A program made the position numbers and the translations under genes. Of a stretch of 64,000 nucleotides of DNA, positions 55,804 through 64,000 are shown in pieces. Each line of letters starts with the position of its first letter. Within the stretch, counting starts at the first letter, position 1. Origin of the DNA: Enterobacter sp. (GTDB lineage: Bacteria; Pseudomonadota; Gammaproteobacteria; Enterobacterales; Enterobacteriaceae); contig JALCNW010000003.1 in the NCBI GenBank assembly GCA_022649305.1, positions 62,001 to 126,000 of the forward strand. The letters are read 5' to 3'. The notes under the pieces are model-generated. The model saw only the letters and a list, made by a program, of their open reading frames with translations, made no database searches and had not been told where the DNA came from.

Positions 55804-56997
55804 TTAGCTGTTGACCGCTTCCGACAGGTTCGCCAGATAGGTATCGGTGATGCGCTGGCGCAGGGTCAGGTTTTCCAGCGGCGGGACGGGGGTGTAGTCG
55901 TAATCGATATACAGTTTTCCGACTTTCAGTGTCGCGGTATCGTTCGATTCCGGGTCGTACCAGCACGTGCCATCGACGATATAGCCGTTAGTTTTCAGCT
56001 CGCGGAATTTGGCATTGATACCGGCGACGATGTCGCGGATAAGCGTCGGGGTAATGGGTTTATCTATCGCCCACGCGTGCGCCTCCGCCATCGTGTCGGC
56101 GAGCACCTGCGCCGTGCGGGTGTAGTTCTCAAACAGGAAAAGCGGGTCATCCGAGCAGGTGCGGTTGCCCCAGAACTTAAAGCCGTCATTGCGGATCAGC
56201 GTGGTCACACCGGCCTGATTCAGCAGGTTCGCGTCGGTGGCAGGCTCCTGCAAATCCCACGACACCGAAGCGCTGACGCCGGTGACACCATTCACGCCAA
56301 CGTTTGACAGGGTTTTATGCCAGCCGACCGTCTGGTCGATTTTAGCGCGCAGACCGAGCGCGCGCGCCGTCGCCCAGGCGGTTGAGGTTTCATTCGCCGT
56401 GGTATCCCACGCCAGAAAATCAGGGAAGATGACCATCAGCTCGCGCTGGCTGAAATTCTTGCGATAACTGATGGCCTCGGAAATGGTTTTGCAGCCCCAC
56501 GCGCTGATATACCCAAAGGCGCGCAGGCTCTGACAGGTTGAGGCAAGCGCGGTCGCCACTTCCTGAGAATCCAGCCCCGGCACGCCGAGAATGCGCGGCT
56601 TAACGCCGGTGACGGTTTTCGCCGTGAGCAGCGCTTTCAGACCGGTGTATTTGCCGTTCTCATCGGTCGTCCCGATGATGTTGGAAATGGTTTGTTTCTG
56701 CGCCGCCTCCGGGTCGTCGGGGTCGTCGACACCTTCGGCCACACGCACGGCCACAATGACCGGTTTGCTCTGGTCAGCGATAGCCTGCAGGGAGGTCGCC
56801 AGCGTGCCGGTTTTACCCGCCTTGCCGATAGCACTTTGCACATTGGTAATGAGCACCGGCTCATTCAGGGGAAAGGTTTTCTCGTCAGCATCACTGGCCG
56901 TGCAGACCATACCGATAATGGCCGTTGAGACGGTGGAAATAGTGCGGACGCCATCGTTAATCTCGATGACCTCGACGCCGTGATGATAGTCGCTCAT
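55804..56997 (-). CDS. FI: P2 FI-like tail sheath protein
   Basis: MSDYHHGVEVIEINDGVRTISTVSTAIIGMVCTASDAD. Confidence 0.96.
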   Translation of the reverse strand: MSDYHHGVEVIEINDGVRTISTVSTAIIGMVCTASDADEKTFPLNEPVLITNVQSAIGKAGKTGTLATSLQAIADQSKPVIVAVRVAEGVDDPDDPEAAQKQTISNIIGTTDENGKYTGLKALLTAKTVTGVKPRILGVPGLDSQEVATALASTCQSLRAFGYISAWGCKTISEAISYRKNFSQRELMVIFPDFLAWDTTANETSTAWATARALGLRAKIDQTVGWHKTLSNVGVNGVTGVSASVSWDLQEPATDANLLNQAGVTTLIRNDGFKFWGNRTCSDDPLFLFENYTRTAQVLADTMAEAHAWAIDKPITPTLIRDIVAGINAKFRELKTNGYIVDGTCWYDPESNDTATLKVGKLYIDYDYTPVPPLENLTLRQRITDTYLANLSEAVNS

Positions 56998-57033
56998 CCG
57001 TTTAACTCCGTGGTTTAGGGTGCAACCATTTTC

Positions 57034-57057
57034 TGTTGTGCCCTTTCTCCGCGCACT
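57034..57057 (-). promoter_or_regulatory. Candidate Ogr-dependent late promoter site (PF)
   Basis: Contains one perfect ACAACA half-site of TGTTGT-N12-ACAACA upstream of FI. Confidence 0.4.
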
Positions 57058-57091
57058 TCATCACCGTCCGTCTGTCATTCGCACAACAAAC

Positions 57092-57115
57092 AAAAAGCCC
57101 TCCGGGTGGAGGGCT
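57092..57115 (-). terminator. Terminator between tail fibre assembly gene and FI operon
   Basis: AAAAAGCCCTCCGGGTGGAGGGCT; T tract on minus strand. Confidence 0.75.
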
Positions 57116-57119
57116 CAGG

Positions 57120-57524
57120 TCATGCGGGTAATTCAGGCCATTCTATCGATGGCGCAGCACTGATATCGAGTCGGTTCAACATCACCCGGTAACGCTTCCA
57201 GCGGATGAGCTCGGCCACCTCTTCCCCGGTTGCTATCCCGAGCTCGTCAGCATCCTGCAATGGCGTAACTCTGGCATTCGCTTCCTTCATCAACATGGAT
57301 CGCGTTTCTTCTGCCCGCGCCATTAACTCTTCAACGGTAGGCTCTGTTGGTTCAACTAAAACAGGGTTTCCTGCTTTATCTGCAGCAATAACTTTTCCAG
57401 CAGATTGCCCTTCCAGAAGCGAAAAATACACATCCTCACTGATTTCCACTGCATCAGTCGGAATAGCTTTATTCACCTCATCGCAATAAAAGCCCAGCTC
57501 TGATTTCGAAAAATAATAGTTCAT
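57120..57524 (-). CDS. Tail fibre assembly protein (Tfa/gpG-like)
   Basis: MNYYFSKSELGFYCDEVNKAIPTDAVEISEDVYFSLLEGQSAGKVI ... LIRWKRYRVMLNRLDISAAPSIEWPELPA. Confidence 0.9.
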   Translation of the reverse strand: MNYYFSKSELGFYCDEVNKAIPTDAVEISEDVYFSLLEGQSAGKVIAADKAGNPVLVEPTEPTVEELMARAEETRSMLMKEANARVTPLQDADELGIATGEEVAELIRWKRYRVMLNRLDISAAPSIEWPELPA

Positions 57525-57535
57525 TGTTTATCTTC

Positions 57536-59566
57536 CTAATATCCAATGGCAAACCAGCATAACTGGCGGTCTGTTGCAGCAGTATTTGACAGGGAATATT
57601 GTGAAGCCGATTTTATGTATCCCGTCATTGAATTTTCGCCAGCCGTTCGCTCAAGGTTGTTTGATACCGTCAGCGATGCGCAGCCGGTCGGAAACGAAAC
57701 AGGAAAAGTGAATGCTCTTGTTGTTGCCCCACTGACGCTTTCAAGCCCCCACTGAAAAATCATTCCTGTGCTTGAATCTTTAAACCAGCCACGCGTTCCT
57801 TTTGATACCGTGTTGACCTTCTGAAAAGTATTATTTGCCAGTGATTTGGTATAAAACCGGTTATCGAAATTCTCATAGTTTCCCGGCTTAATCTGACCTT
57901 TCGCTTCCAGATTCCCGCCACGGGTATCGACAAAGACCGTGACACCTTCACTGCCCGTGAGGGTGCAACAGAATCCGATACCGTTCCATGATTTCAGCAT
58001 CAGGTTATTACTGGAAAAGCCTGCTGCATCTTCACCCTGATAAACCCCCGTTGCGTTCCGGATTTTCACACCCTCTGAGAAAATGACCTCTTTCTGGAAA
58101 GTGCCACCCTTTGACGCTGAAACTGCATCGACTTCATCGGCTGTTGGCGGGTTATTTGAATCGTAGAGCTTAATCCATCCCTGCCACTCGCCGTTCATTT
58201 TTGTCCTGTGGCGCAAGGGTTCATCGGGGCGACCTGCACGCCAGCCAATCTGACGACCGGTATTCTGGTTGTACTGGCAATGAATAATCTCAGAAACCTG
58301 ATTCGCGACCGGGCCGTGAATACCCCCGGCACTCAAATTGAAAAAGCCGTTGTAGTTAATATCATTGGCATCAGACACGTTAACACCGGCAATCGCACCG
58401 AGACCAAAATCACCCACCCGCAACACCCGCCCGGCTGTGGTATCTGTGCTGGAGGTGGTGACATCTTTTGTGGCCGCTGTACCCGCATCATCCAGATTCG
58501 ACGTTTTCAGGCTGATATCTTTGGTGCCGTCAAAACCCACACCTGCAATTTTCCGCGCAGTGTCGAGTTTCTTTGCGGCTTCCGCTGTACCTTTAGCAGG
58601 TAACGCGCCGACATCATCGGCGTTGGGTTTGTATCCCTCGTGATAAACAGCCTTATCGTCATACTTCAGCTCGCCAGTATGCTTCAGTTGCAGATACTTA
58701 CCGGACTTCCCGCTCGCAATAAAAACGTCTGAATTACCGACACCAAACGAGACAGTGCCGATAGCAGTTTTAATACCAAGCCCTCCTGTCAGCCACCCAC
58801 CCGTTAGTGGCAAACGGTTATTCGCATTATCATTTGCCGCTTTTACGGCTGCAGCTGTCGCGGCGACGATCTCCGACTCGCTGTCCGTCGCGCTGCTTAG
58901 CTGGACAATCCCCTTCTGCTTTGTGGTCGCGTCCTGAGCTGTATATTTACCCTTAGCAAGGTCATACGCCGCCTTAACCGCGTTCGGGGTCGCAGCGAGC
59001 GCCTCAGACGTGCTGTCGGTCGAACTGCTTAATTGCGTGAAGCCCTTTTCTTTCAGCGTGGCGTCAGGATGGCGGCGCGACTGCTCATGCTCCGCGAGTT
59101 TATCGTCGACGTAGTCCTGCGTTGCCATCACCATTGAGGAATCGATCGTCAGTTCGACTGACCCGATATCGCTTACCATGATGACCATGCGCAGCGTCTG
59201 CGCGCGGCCTGAGCCCTCCGCGAGTGCAGGCTTATAGCTTTCCGCCATATTGCCGACCGCAATCAGCGCGCCGGTATCATCGTAAAGTCCCATTTCACGC
59301 AGCCAGAATCCTCCGGTCTCAGGGGGGATAAGCAGCTCCGCCACGACATAGTTTTTGTGTTTTTTGTCCTGGCTGATTTTATTCAGCGCATGACGCCAGA
59401 CCTCATTCACAAGCTTTGTCTGGCTGGCGTTCGGCTCGGGCAGTTTGCCCCCGCCATCTCCGACGGCCATCGCCACGAAATTCACTTTCTTCCCGTTCGG
59501 AAGGGTCGCCGCCGCCAGTTTTTCCGCACCGGCTTTGGTGATAACGGTTTTATATTTTACTGTCAT
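57536..59566 (-). CDS. H: P2 gpH-like tail fibre protein
   Basis: MTVKYKTVITKAGAEKLAAATLPNGKKVNFVAMAVGDGGGKLPEPNASQTKLVNEVWRHALN; phage tail repeats KGFTQLSSSTDSTSEALAATPNAVKAA. Confidence 0.94.
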   Translation of the reverse strand: MTVKYKTVITKAGAEKLAAATLPNGKKVNFVAMAVGDGGGKLPEPNASQTKLVNEVWRHALNKISQDKKHKNYVVAELLIPPETGGFWLREMGLYDDTGALIAVGNMAESYKPALAEGSGRAQTLRMVIMVSDIGSVELTIDSSMVMATQDYVDDKLAEHEQSRRHPDATLKEKGFTQLSSSTDSTSEALAATPNAVKAAYDLAKGKYTAQDATTKQKGIVQLSSATDSESEIVAATAAAVKAANDNANNRLPLTGGWLTGGLGIKTAIGTVSFGVGNSDVFIASGKSGKYLQLKHTGELKYDDKAVYHEGYKPNADDVGALPAKGTAEAAKKLDTARKIAGVGFDGTKDISLKTSNLDDAGTAATKDVTTSSTDTTAGRVLRVGDFGLGAIAGVNVSDANDINYNGFFNLSAGGIHGPVANQVSEIIHCQYNQNTGRQIGWRAGRPDEPLRHRTKMNGEWQGWIKLYDSNNPPTADEVDAVSASKGGTFQKEVIFSEGVKIRNATGVYQGEDAAGFSSNNLMLKSWNGIGFCCTLTGSEGVTVFVDTRGGNLEAKGQIKPGNYENFDNRFYTKSLANNTFQKVNTVSKGTRGWFKDSSTGMIFQWGLESVSGATTRAFTFPVSFPTGCASLTVSNNLERTAGENSMTGYIKSASQYSLSNTAATDRQLCWFAIGY

Positions 59567-59577
59567 TGTGCTCTCAC

Positions 59578-60108
59578 TTATCCGGGGTAAACCGTGATGA
59601 TGTCGCCGTCATAGGTCAGCGCGCCGGTGTACAGATAGCCCGGAATATCCTGAATAATATTCAGACCGATAAGATGGCGACTGGCTGGCTTCGCATCGGC
59701 AATCAGCCGCTCCATTTCGTAATACATTTCCTCGGTGATGCCGGTCTCTAACACACCGATATCGAGGCGGAACGTGCCGGGCGGGTCGTTCGTTTCCCAC
59801 CATTCAGAAACGTTAATCAGATACCCGAGCGGCTCCACCACACGGCGCACCGCCCCAATCGTTCCCTTGTGCGCATGGATAAACCACGCCGCGCGGATCA
59901 CTTCGCGTTTGGTTTCCTCCGGCCAGCTCTCATCCCAGCGGTCAACCGAGAATGCCCACGCCAGCCACGGCAGCAGATTCGCCGGGCAGGTATCGGCGTT
60001 CCACAGACGACGCAGCGGAACGGGGGTGTTTTCGATATCCGCGCAGGCACGCGCCGCCGCCACCTCAAGCGCCGACGAGCCGACCGGCAACATACGCGCA
60101 TTACTCAT
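59578..60108 (-). CDS. I: P2 gpI-like baseplate assembly protein
   Basis: MLPVGSSALEVAAARACADIENTPVPLRRLWNADTCPANLLPWLAWAFSVDRWDESWPE. Confidence 0.94.
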   Translation of the reverse strand: MSNARMLPVGSSALEVAAARACADIENTPVPLRRLWNADTCPANLLPWLAWAFSVDRWDESWPEETKREVIRAAWFIHAHKGTIGAVRRVVEPLGYLINVSEWWETNDPPGTFRLDIGVLETGITEEMYYEMERLIADAKPASRHLIGLNIIQDIPGYLYTGALTYDGDIITVYPG

Positions 60109-61009
60109 CGTTACCCCCGACTTTCACGCTGTACGCGGTGCAGTGTGACGCCTGCGTCTCATCGAGCACGATGTCGGCCATGGGTGCAGCCAGTTCGACG
60201 CGCTGGACACCTTCGACGTGAAGCGCGGCGTAAATGGCAGATTTGCGGATATCCCGCCCGAGCCGGTGCTGCGCGCTGATATAGGTCTGCAGCTTCGCTT
60301 TTGCCGCACTGAGCACCGGCTCGCTTTCGGGACCGGGGTAGAGATAAAGCGCGGCGTCGATGGTGTAATCGACAATCTTTGCTGACTGGACGGTTACGCG
60401 GTCAGCGACCGGCCTCACGTCCTCATCATTCAGCGCCGCACGCACCACGGCGAGCAGCTCAGCGGACGCCGCGCCGTTATTCTCGCGGGACAGGACCGAC
60501 ACGGTCACGCACGCCGGTTCAGGACTGATAACCGAAATATCGGCGACCCGCCCGTCAGCGCTGCGGCCATGAAACTGATATGCACCGGTTGAGCCTGCGG
60601 TACTCAGCCCCTCCGGTGCCTGCTGGATGCGCAGACGATAGTCGGTGTCCGATTCCATCTCGGCAGGTGTCGGCGGCAGCGTTGTCTCATCGGCTGGCGT
60701 AATCACCAGTCGCCCGACGCTGGAGTTTGCCCCTATCTGGTCGAGGTCAGCCCCGGCGGCATACGCCAGCATGACCGCGCGAGCGGCTTCATTGACGCGC
60801 TGTCGCCATATCACTTCCCGATAAGCGCTTTCCTGCAACTGCTTAACAATCGGCTCAGATTCAAGCGTCAGCGTGCGCGCGACCGCGTCCTGCTGGTCTT
60901 CGGGGTAAAGCGAGACGAACGTCGCTTTGCGTTCTGCGAGGATAGTTTCATAGTCCAGTTCTTCCACGACATCAGGCGCGGTGAGCTGGCTCAGGTCAAC
61001 AATGGCCAT
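60101..61009 (-). CDS. J: P2 gpJ-like baseplate assembly protein
   Basis: MAIVDLSQLTAPDVVEELDYETILAERKATFVSLYP. Confidence 0.95.
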   Translation of the reverse strand: MAIVDLSQLTAPDVVEELDYETILAERKATFVSLYPEDQQDAVARTLTLESEPIVKQLQESAYREVIWRQRVNEAARAVMLAYAAGADLDQIGANSSVGRLVITPADETTLPPTPAEMESDTDYRLRIQQAPEGLSTAGSTGAYQFHGRSADGRVADISVISPEPACVTVSVLSRENNGAASAELLAVVRAALNDEDVRPVADRVTVQSAKIVDYTIDAALYLYPGPESEPVLSAAKAKLQTYISAQHRLGRDIRKSAIYAALHVEGVQRVELAAPMADIVLDETQASHCTAYSVKVGGNDE

Positions 61010-61014
61010 AGCGT

Positions 61015-61365
61015 TTAACTCAGTGGAATGGTGAAGGAAAATGGCTGGTTTAAGGTCGAGCGGGTCCCGGTAATATCGACATACAGCGCCCCGTCAGTCT
61101 CCCCGCGTTCAAAGGTAATGGTCGACAGGGTGACGCGCGGCTCCCACTTCTGGATAGCGGAGTAACACGCGGCCATAATCTGCAGGCGAAGTGCCGGGCT
61201 CTGCGGCTGGTCAATCAGCGCCGACAGCAGCGAGCCGTATTCACGGCGCATGACGCGCGAGCCAACCGGCGTGACCAGAATATCGCGCACGCTTTGCCTG
61301 ATATGGTCGGCCTCAGAAATACTGAGCCCGGTCTGGCTGTTCATACCGAGATAACGCACCGTCAT
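61015..61365 (-). CDS. W: P2 gpW-like baseplate assembly protein (gp25-like)
   Basis: MTVRYLGMNSQTGLSISEADHIRQSVRDILVTPVGSRVMRREYGSLLS. Confidence 0.95.
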   Translation of the reverse strand: MTVRYLGMNSQTGLSISEADHIRQSVRDILVTPVGSRVMRREYGSLLSALIDQPQSPALRLQIMAACYSAIQKWEPRVTLSTITFERGETDGALYVDITGTRSTLNQPFSFTIPLS

Positions 61366-62003
61366 TTTGTGTCCACCGTTCTGTCATCGCCGCGTTTCAC
61401 GCCGCCGTGGTCGTGGTCATCCGCCTGCACGCCGTTGGAAGTAAATTTCCCGCCGGTGTGCGTGATATTCCCTTTCATCGTTCCGCCCTTCTGCACTTCG
61501 AGCGTGCCGGTGATGAGCTTGTTGGTGCAGACCACTTCGGGTGTATCGAGCGTGATGCGGGTTTCTGCTTTCACCAGCACCACCGGCACGGTGGCCGTAA
61601 TGGAATCTGACGCGGTGACGTCAGCGGTTTTGATACCGGACACGGTGAGCGCACCGCTTTCGGGCTCGTACTCGATAACCGCCCCGTCAGGAAAGGCAAC
61701 ATGAAAGGCATCGGGCGAGGCTGACGGCGCGGGATGGTCATCCGAGAAAATGCCCGGCAGCACAAAGGCGGTGTCGAGCTCGCCGCCGATAGCCAGTAAA
61801 AGCACCTGCTCACCGACCGATGGAGCCCACCACACCCGCGAGCGACCGGCGCGACAGGTTAGCCAGTTCAGCCAGGTGGTTTGCATCCCGCCGGTCTGGA
61901 CACGACAAAGCCCCTCGTCGAGGTTGATGTCGGTCACGATGCCGGTGCGGATGAGGTTTCGGATCGCGCGTGCGATGTCCTGCAGAGAATTTAAATTATT
62001 CAT
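61362..62003 (-). CDS. V: P2 gpV-like baseplate spike protein
   Basis: GIVTDINLDEGLCRVQTGGMQTTWLNWLTCRAGRSRVWWAPSVGEQVLLLAIGGELDTAFVLPGIF. Confidence 0.95.
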   Translation of the reverse strand: MNNLNSLQDIARAIRNLIRTGIVTDINLDEGLCRVQTGGMQTTWLNWLTCRAGRSRVWWAPSVGEQVLLLAIGGELDTAFVLPGIFSDDHPAPSASPDAFHVAFPDGAVIEYEPESGALTVSGIKTADVTASDSITATVPVVLVKAETRITLDTPEVVCTNKLITGTLEVQKGGTMKGNITHTGGKFTSNGVQADDHDHGGVKRGDDRTVDTK

Positions 62004-62046
62004 GGGGAAAGGATGCCGCCGGGCAGCGTCAGCGGCAATCGAGCGG

Positions 62047-62070
62047 GGTTTTATGGTCGATGGGACAACA
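62047..62070 (-). promoter_or_regulatory. Candidate Ogr-dependent late promoter site (PV)
   Basis: Minus strand TGTTGTCCCATCGACCATAAAACC: perfect TGTTGT half-site, about 45-65 nt upstream of V start. Confidence 0.45.
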
Positions 62071-62071
62071 A

Positions 62072-62521
62072 TCAGCGATTCAGATGTTTATTTACCAGCT
62101 CCTCGACGAGCTGTTTATCTGCCTGGCTAAATCCGAGTAGCTGACGCTCTGCATACTGCACATCCTGAGCGTGTGCATTTGGGCGGTCTTTCAGGCCGTA
62201 CTGATGAATCTGCGCAATGCGCTGCACTTTGCCGGTAAATTCCACCACAGCACGGTTTTCACGACCACTGGCTTTCATGTACCGACTCGTGCGCAGCTTC
62301 TGAAACATCGCCCTTTTTATACGGCCTTTCTTTTCCCTGAGCGGCTGGCGCTTTCTGGCCTGATACGGCGTGCCATCGGGCGCTATTTGTAGTTTGATAC
62401 GTTGCTGTTGCGCCTTGCGCAGTTCCTTCGCTATCTCAGCAGCAAGTTTGCGCCGTCCCGCCGGTGACAGCGCACCAATCAGCCCGGCCAGCTTATCGTC
62501 AAAGGGTTTAAAGTCACTCAT
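62072..62521 (-). CDS. S: P2 gpS-like tail completion protein
   Basis: FKPFDDKLAGLIGALSPAGRRKLAAEIAKELRKAQQQRIKLQIAPDGTPYQARK. Confidence 0.94.
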   Translation of the reverse strand: MSDFKPFDDKLAGLIGALSPAGRRKLAAEIAKELRKAQQQRIKLQIAPDGTPYQARKRQPLREKKGRIKRAMFQKLRTSRYMKASGRENRAVVEFTGKVQRIAQIHQYGLKDRPNAHAQDVQYAERQLLGFSQADKQLVEELVNKHLNR

Positions 62522-62972
62522 CCCATTTGCTCACCAGCTCGCCATTGATATACAGCTCAGTCGGTCGCGTCACCGGCTCGGGCAATGGCGGCTCAGGTGC
62601 ATAGCTGACGTGCAGCGCGCCGTTTTCATCCCTGACGAGCGTACGCTCGGTGAGCTGCAGGCTGATACTGATATCGACGTTGTCGCCGTCGTTCAAATCC
62701 ATCTGGAAACGATAGCCCTTTTTGCGCCCTTCATCGAGGGTGCAGATATCCGGCTGATTCTCTCGCAGCCATGCGGCCACCGGGACAAAAATTAAATCCG
62801 GGTCGCCCACAAAATCACACACGATCACATTCAGGGTGTATATCTTTTCGTGCGACAGCGAGGCCGCGAGACGCGCATCAATGTTCCCCTCATCGGCAAA
62901 GATGCGCATCATTTCGGGGTTTGTTTTTAACTGCGGTACGGCGTCAGTGAGCGCCTTGCGCAGGCTTTTCAT
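62514..62972 (-). CDS. R: P2 gpR-like tail completion protein
   Basis: MKSLRKALTDAVPQLKTNPEMMRIFADEGNIDARLAASLSHEKIYTLNVIVCDFVGDPD. Confidence 0.93.
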   Translation of the reverse strand: MKSLRKALTDAVPQLKTNPEMMRIFADEGNIDARLAASLSHEKIYTLNVIVCDFVGDPDLIFVPVAAWLRENQPDICTLDEGRKKGYRFQMDLNDGDNVDISISLQLTERTLVRDENGALHVSYAPEPPLPEPVTRPTELYINGELVSKWDE

Positions 62973-63234
62973 TTTCTGCATCGATTTTGTCCTGACAGTC
63001 TTTGATGGTCTCGACCTTGAGCGCGCAGGCGGTGAGCGCACTCTCAAGCCTGCGGATATCGGCACTCAAATCGCCGTTAGTTCCGGGTTCGCTTCCCGGC
63101 ATCGGGCAAAGGCTCACTTTCGGGCAGTTGTTGTAAACAATGACCGGCGGAGGCGCAGGCCTTTCGGGTGTGCAACCGGCGCACAGCATCAGGCAACTCA
63201 GCACGATACCAGCGGCGCAAATCCTCGTTTTCAT
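62944..63234 (-). CDS. lysC: LysC/Rz1-like outer-membrane spanin lipoprotein
   Basis: MKTRICAAGIVLSCLMLCAGCTPERPAPPPVIVYNNCPKVSLCPMPG lipobox; overlaps lysB in another frame. Confidence 0.85.
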   Translation of the reverse strand: MKTRICAAGIVLSCLMLCAGCTPERPAPPPVIVYNNCPKVSLCPMPGSEPGTNGDLSADIRRLESALTACALKVETIKDCQDKIDAENEKPAQGAH

Positions 63235-63511
63235 TTATCAGCCTTGTAATGGTTTGTTCTCGTCTCGCCGCCAGCTCACCGGCGGCGTTCAGTTCATCAC
63301 TGAGCCTGACCTGCGCGGTTTCGTTCGTCCTGGCGATGCGTTGTGACACGGCAAGCTGATTTTTCAGCATTCCGATTGTCGTTTTTTGTTCGATGCCGAC
63401 CTTATTCGCTTTATCAAACGAGCGCCTTAGATTGCCGTTCTCATGCCTTAACCACAGCACCGCCGCCAGCGCCATACTGGCGGCAACCAACATCACAAAG
63501 ATTCTGGACAC
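63077..63511 (-). CDS. lysB: LysB/Rz-like inner-membrane spanin
   Basis: N-terminal TM, coiled coil, LRRWYRAELPDAVRRLHTR. Confidence 0.88.
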   Translation of the reverse strand: MSRIFVMLVAASMALAAVLWLRHENGNLRRSFDKANKVGIEQKTTIGMLKNQLAVSQRIARTNETAQVRLSDELNAAGELAARREQTITRLINENEDLRRWYRAELPDAVRRLHTRKACASAGHCLQQLPESEPLPDAGKRTRN

Positions 63512-63921
63512 AGGCCAGCCTCCCTGATGCGCTCACGGTATATACGGCGGATCACGTTAAATATCAGGACACACAGGGAATAAACCAGCGACAGGAATAC
63601 CCACCCGGCAAACAGCAGACACAGCACGATCCCGACAAGCAGAATCAATGACCACACCCGACGCCAGCGCGGGACAGTTTTGCCAATCAGCGCGCGGAAT
63701 AGCGCTATGTGCTTTGGCTTACGTGACGAATCCAAAAAGCTCGCGAACCAGTCCTCATAACTGATGACCATCAGCAGGCTTGCAACACCCAAAACCACAC
63801 AGCCAAAAGCCGCCCACGCCGCAATAAAGTTCACGGCAACACTTGCCGGGTTAGTCAGGCCCAGCACAAGCAGGATCGCAATCACGACATTCAGCATCAG
63901 AGAACATAAAAACTTATTCAT
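63493..63921 (-). CDS. lysA: LysA-like lysis timing/antiholin membrane protein
   Basis: MNKFLCSLMLNVVIAILLVLGLTNPASVAVNFIAAWA resembles P2 LysA; position between endolysin and lysB; start trimmed. Confidence 0.85.
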   Translation of the reverse strand: MNKFLCSLMLNVVIAILLVLGLTNPASVAVNFIAAWAAFGCVVLGVASLLMVISYEDWFASFLDSSRKPKHIALFRALIGKTVPRWRRVWSLILLVGIVLCLLFAGWVFLSLVYSLCVLIFNVIRRIYRERIREAGLCPESL

Positions 63922-64000
63922 TGAGAAACCCCTTTCAGACAATAAGCACGCTCACGCGCGCGTCGATTTTCCAGCCCTTTGTTGATAGCGCCATTCACGT
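63918..64000 (-). CDS. Phage endolysin (lysozyme), C-terminal fragment at window edge
   Basis: Reverse strand ...VNGAINKGLENRRARERAYCLKGVSQ* typical lysozyme C-terminus; ATGA overlap with lysA. Confidence 0.7.
   Translation of the reverse strand, partial: VNGAINKGLENRRARERAYCLKGVSQ

Larger units (their letters stand above)
50258..64000 (-). mobile_element. P2-like (Peduovirus-type) prophage, late half; continues past window end
   Basis: Contiguous ogr-D-U-T-E'-E-FII-FI-G-H-I-J-W-V-S-R-lysC-lysB-lysA-endolysin gene order beginning next to tRNA-Ile2. Confidence 0.95.

Noticed and set aside
56998-57119. Possible cargo (moron/defence) site between FI and the tail-fibre genes
   Set aside because: Only about 120 nt containing a terminator and promoter elements; no inserted gene.

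Overview
Chromosomal segment of an Enterobacterales bacterium (Enterobacter/Lelliottia/Leclercia-like; species not determinable by eye). The backbone follows the E. coli parC-to-rpoD/mug gene order: parC(partial)-ygiW-qseBC-mdaB-ygiN-[accessory insert]-parE-yqiA-cpdA-yqiB-nudF-tolC-ygiBC-ygiD-zupT-ribB(+FMN riboswitch)-ubiK-hldE-glnE-ygiF-ygiM-cca-uppP-folB-plsY-[ureDABCEFG]-tsaD-rpsU-dnaG-rpoD-mug-tRNA-Ile2(CAT). Three accessory blocks interrupt it. (1) About 5.1-17.7 kb: a glycan-utilisation locus (GH88-like unsaturated uronyl hydrolase, LacY/RhiT-type MFS symporter, DUF2264 protein, divergent AraC regulator) lies tail-to-tail with a siderophore-uptake locus (ABC transporter, TonB receptor, RpiR/SIS regulator coupled at the end of the ABC operon). 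(2) About 39.1-44.1 kb: a urease operon. (3) From about 50.26 kb to the window end: the late half of a P2-like prophage next to the tRNA-Ile2 gene (ogr-D-U-T-E/E'-FII-FI-G-H-I-J-W-V-S-R-lysC/B/A-endolysin, partial). I saw no CRISPR array, transposase, or obvious anti-phage cargo. The best novelty candidates are the DUF2264/GH88/MFS glycan locus and the RpiR regulator embedded in a siderophore operon. The rest is well-understood backbone or standard P2 biology.
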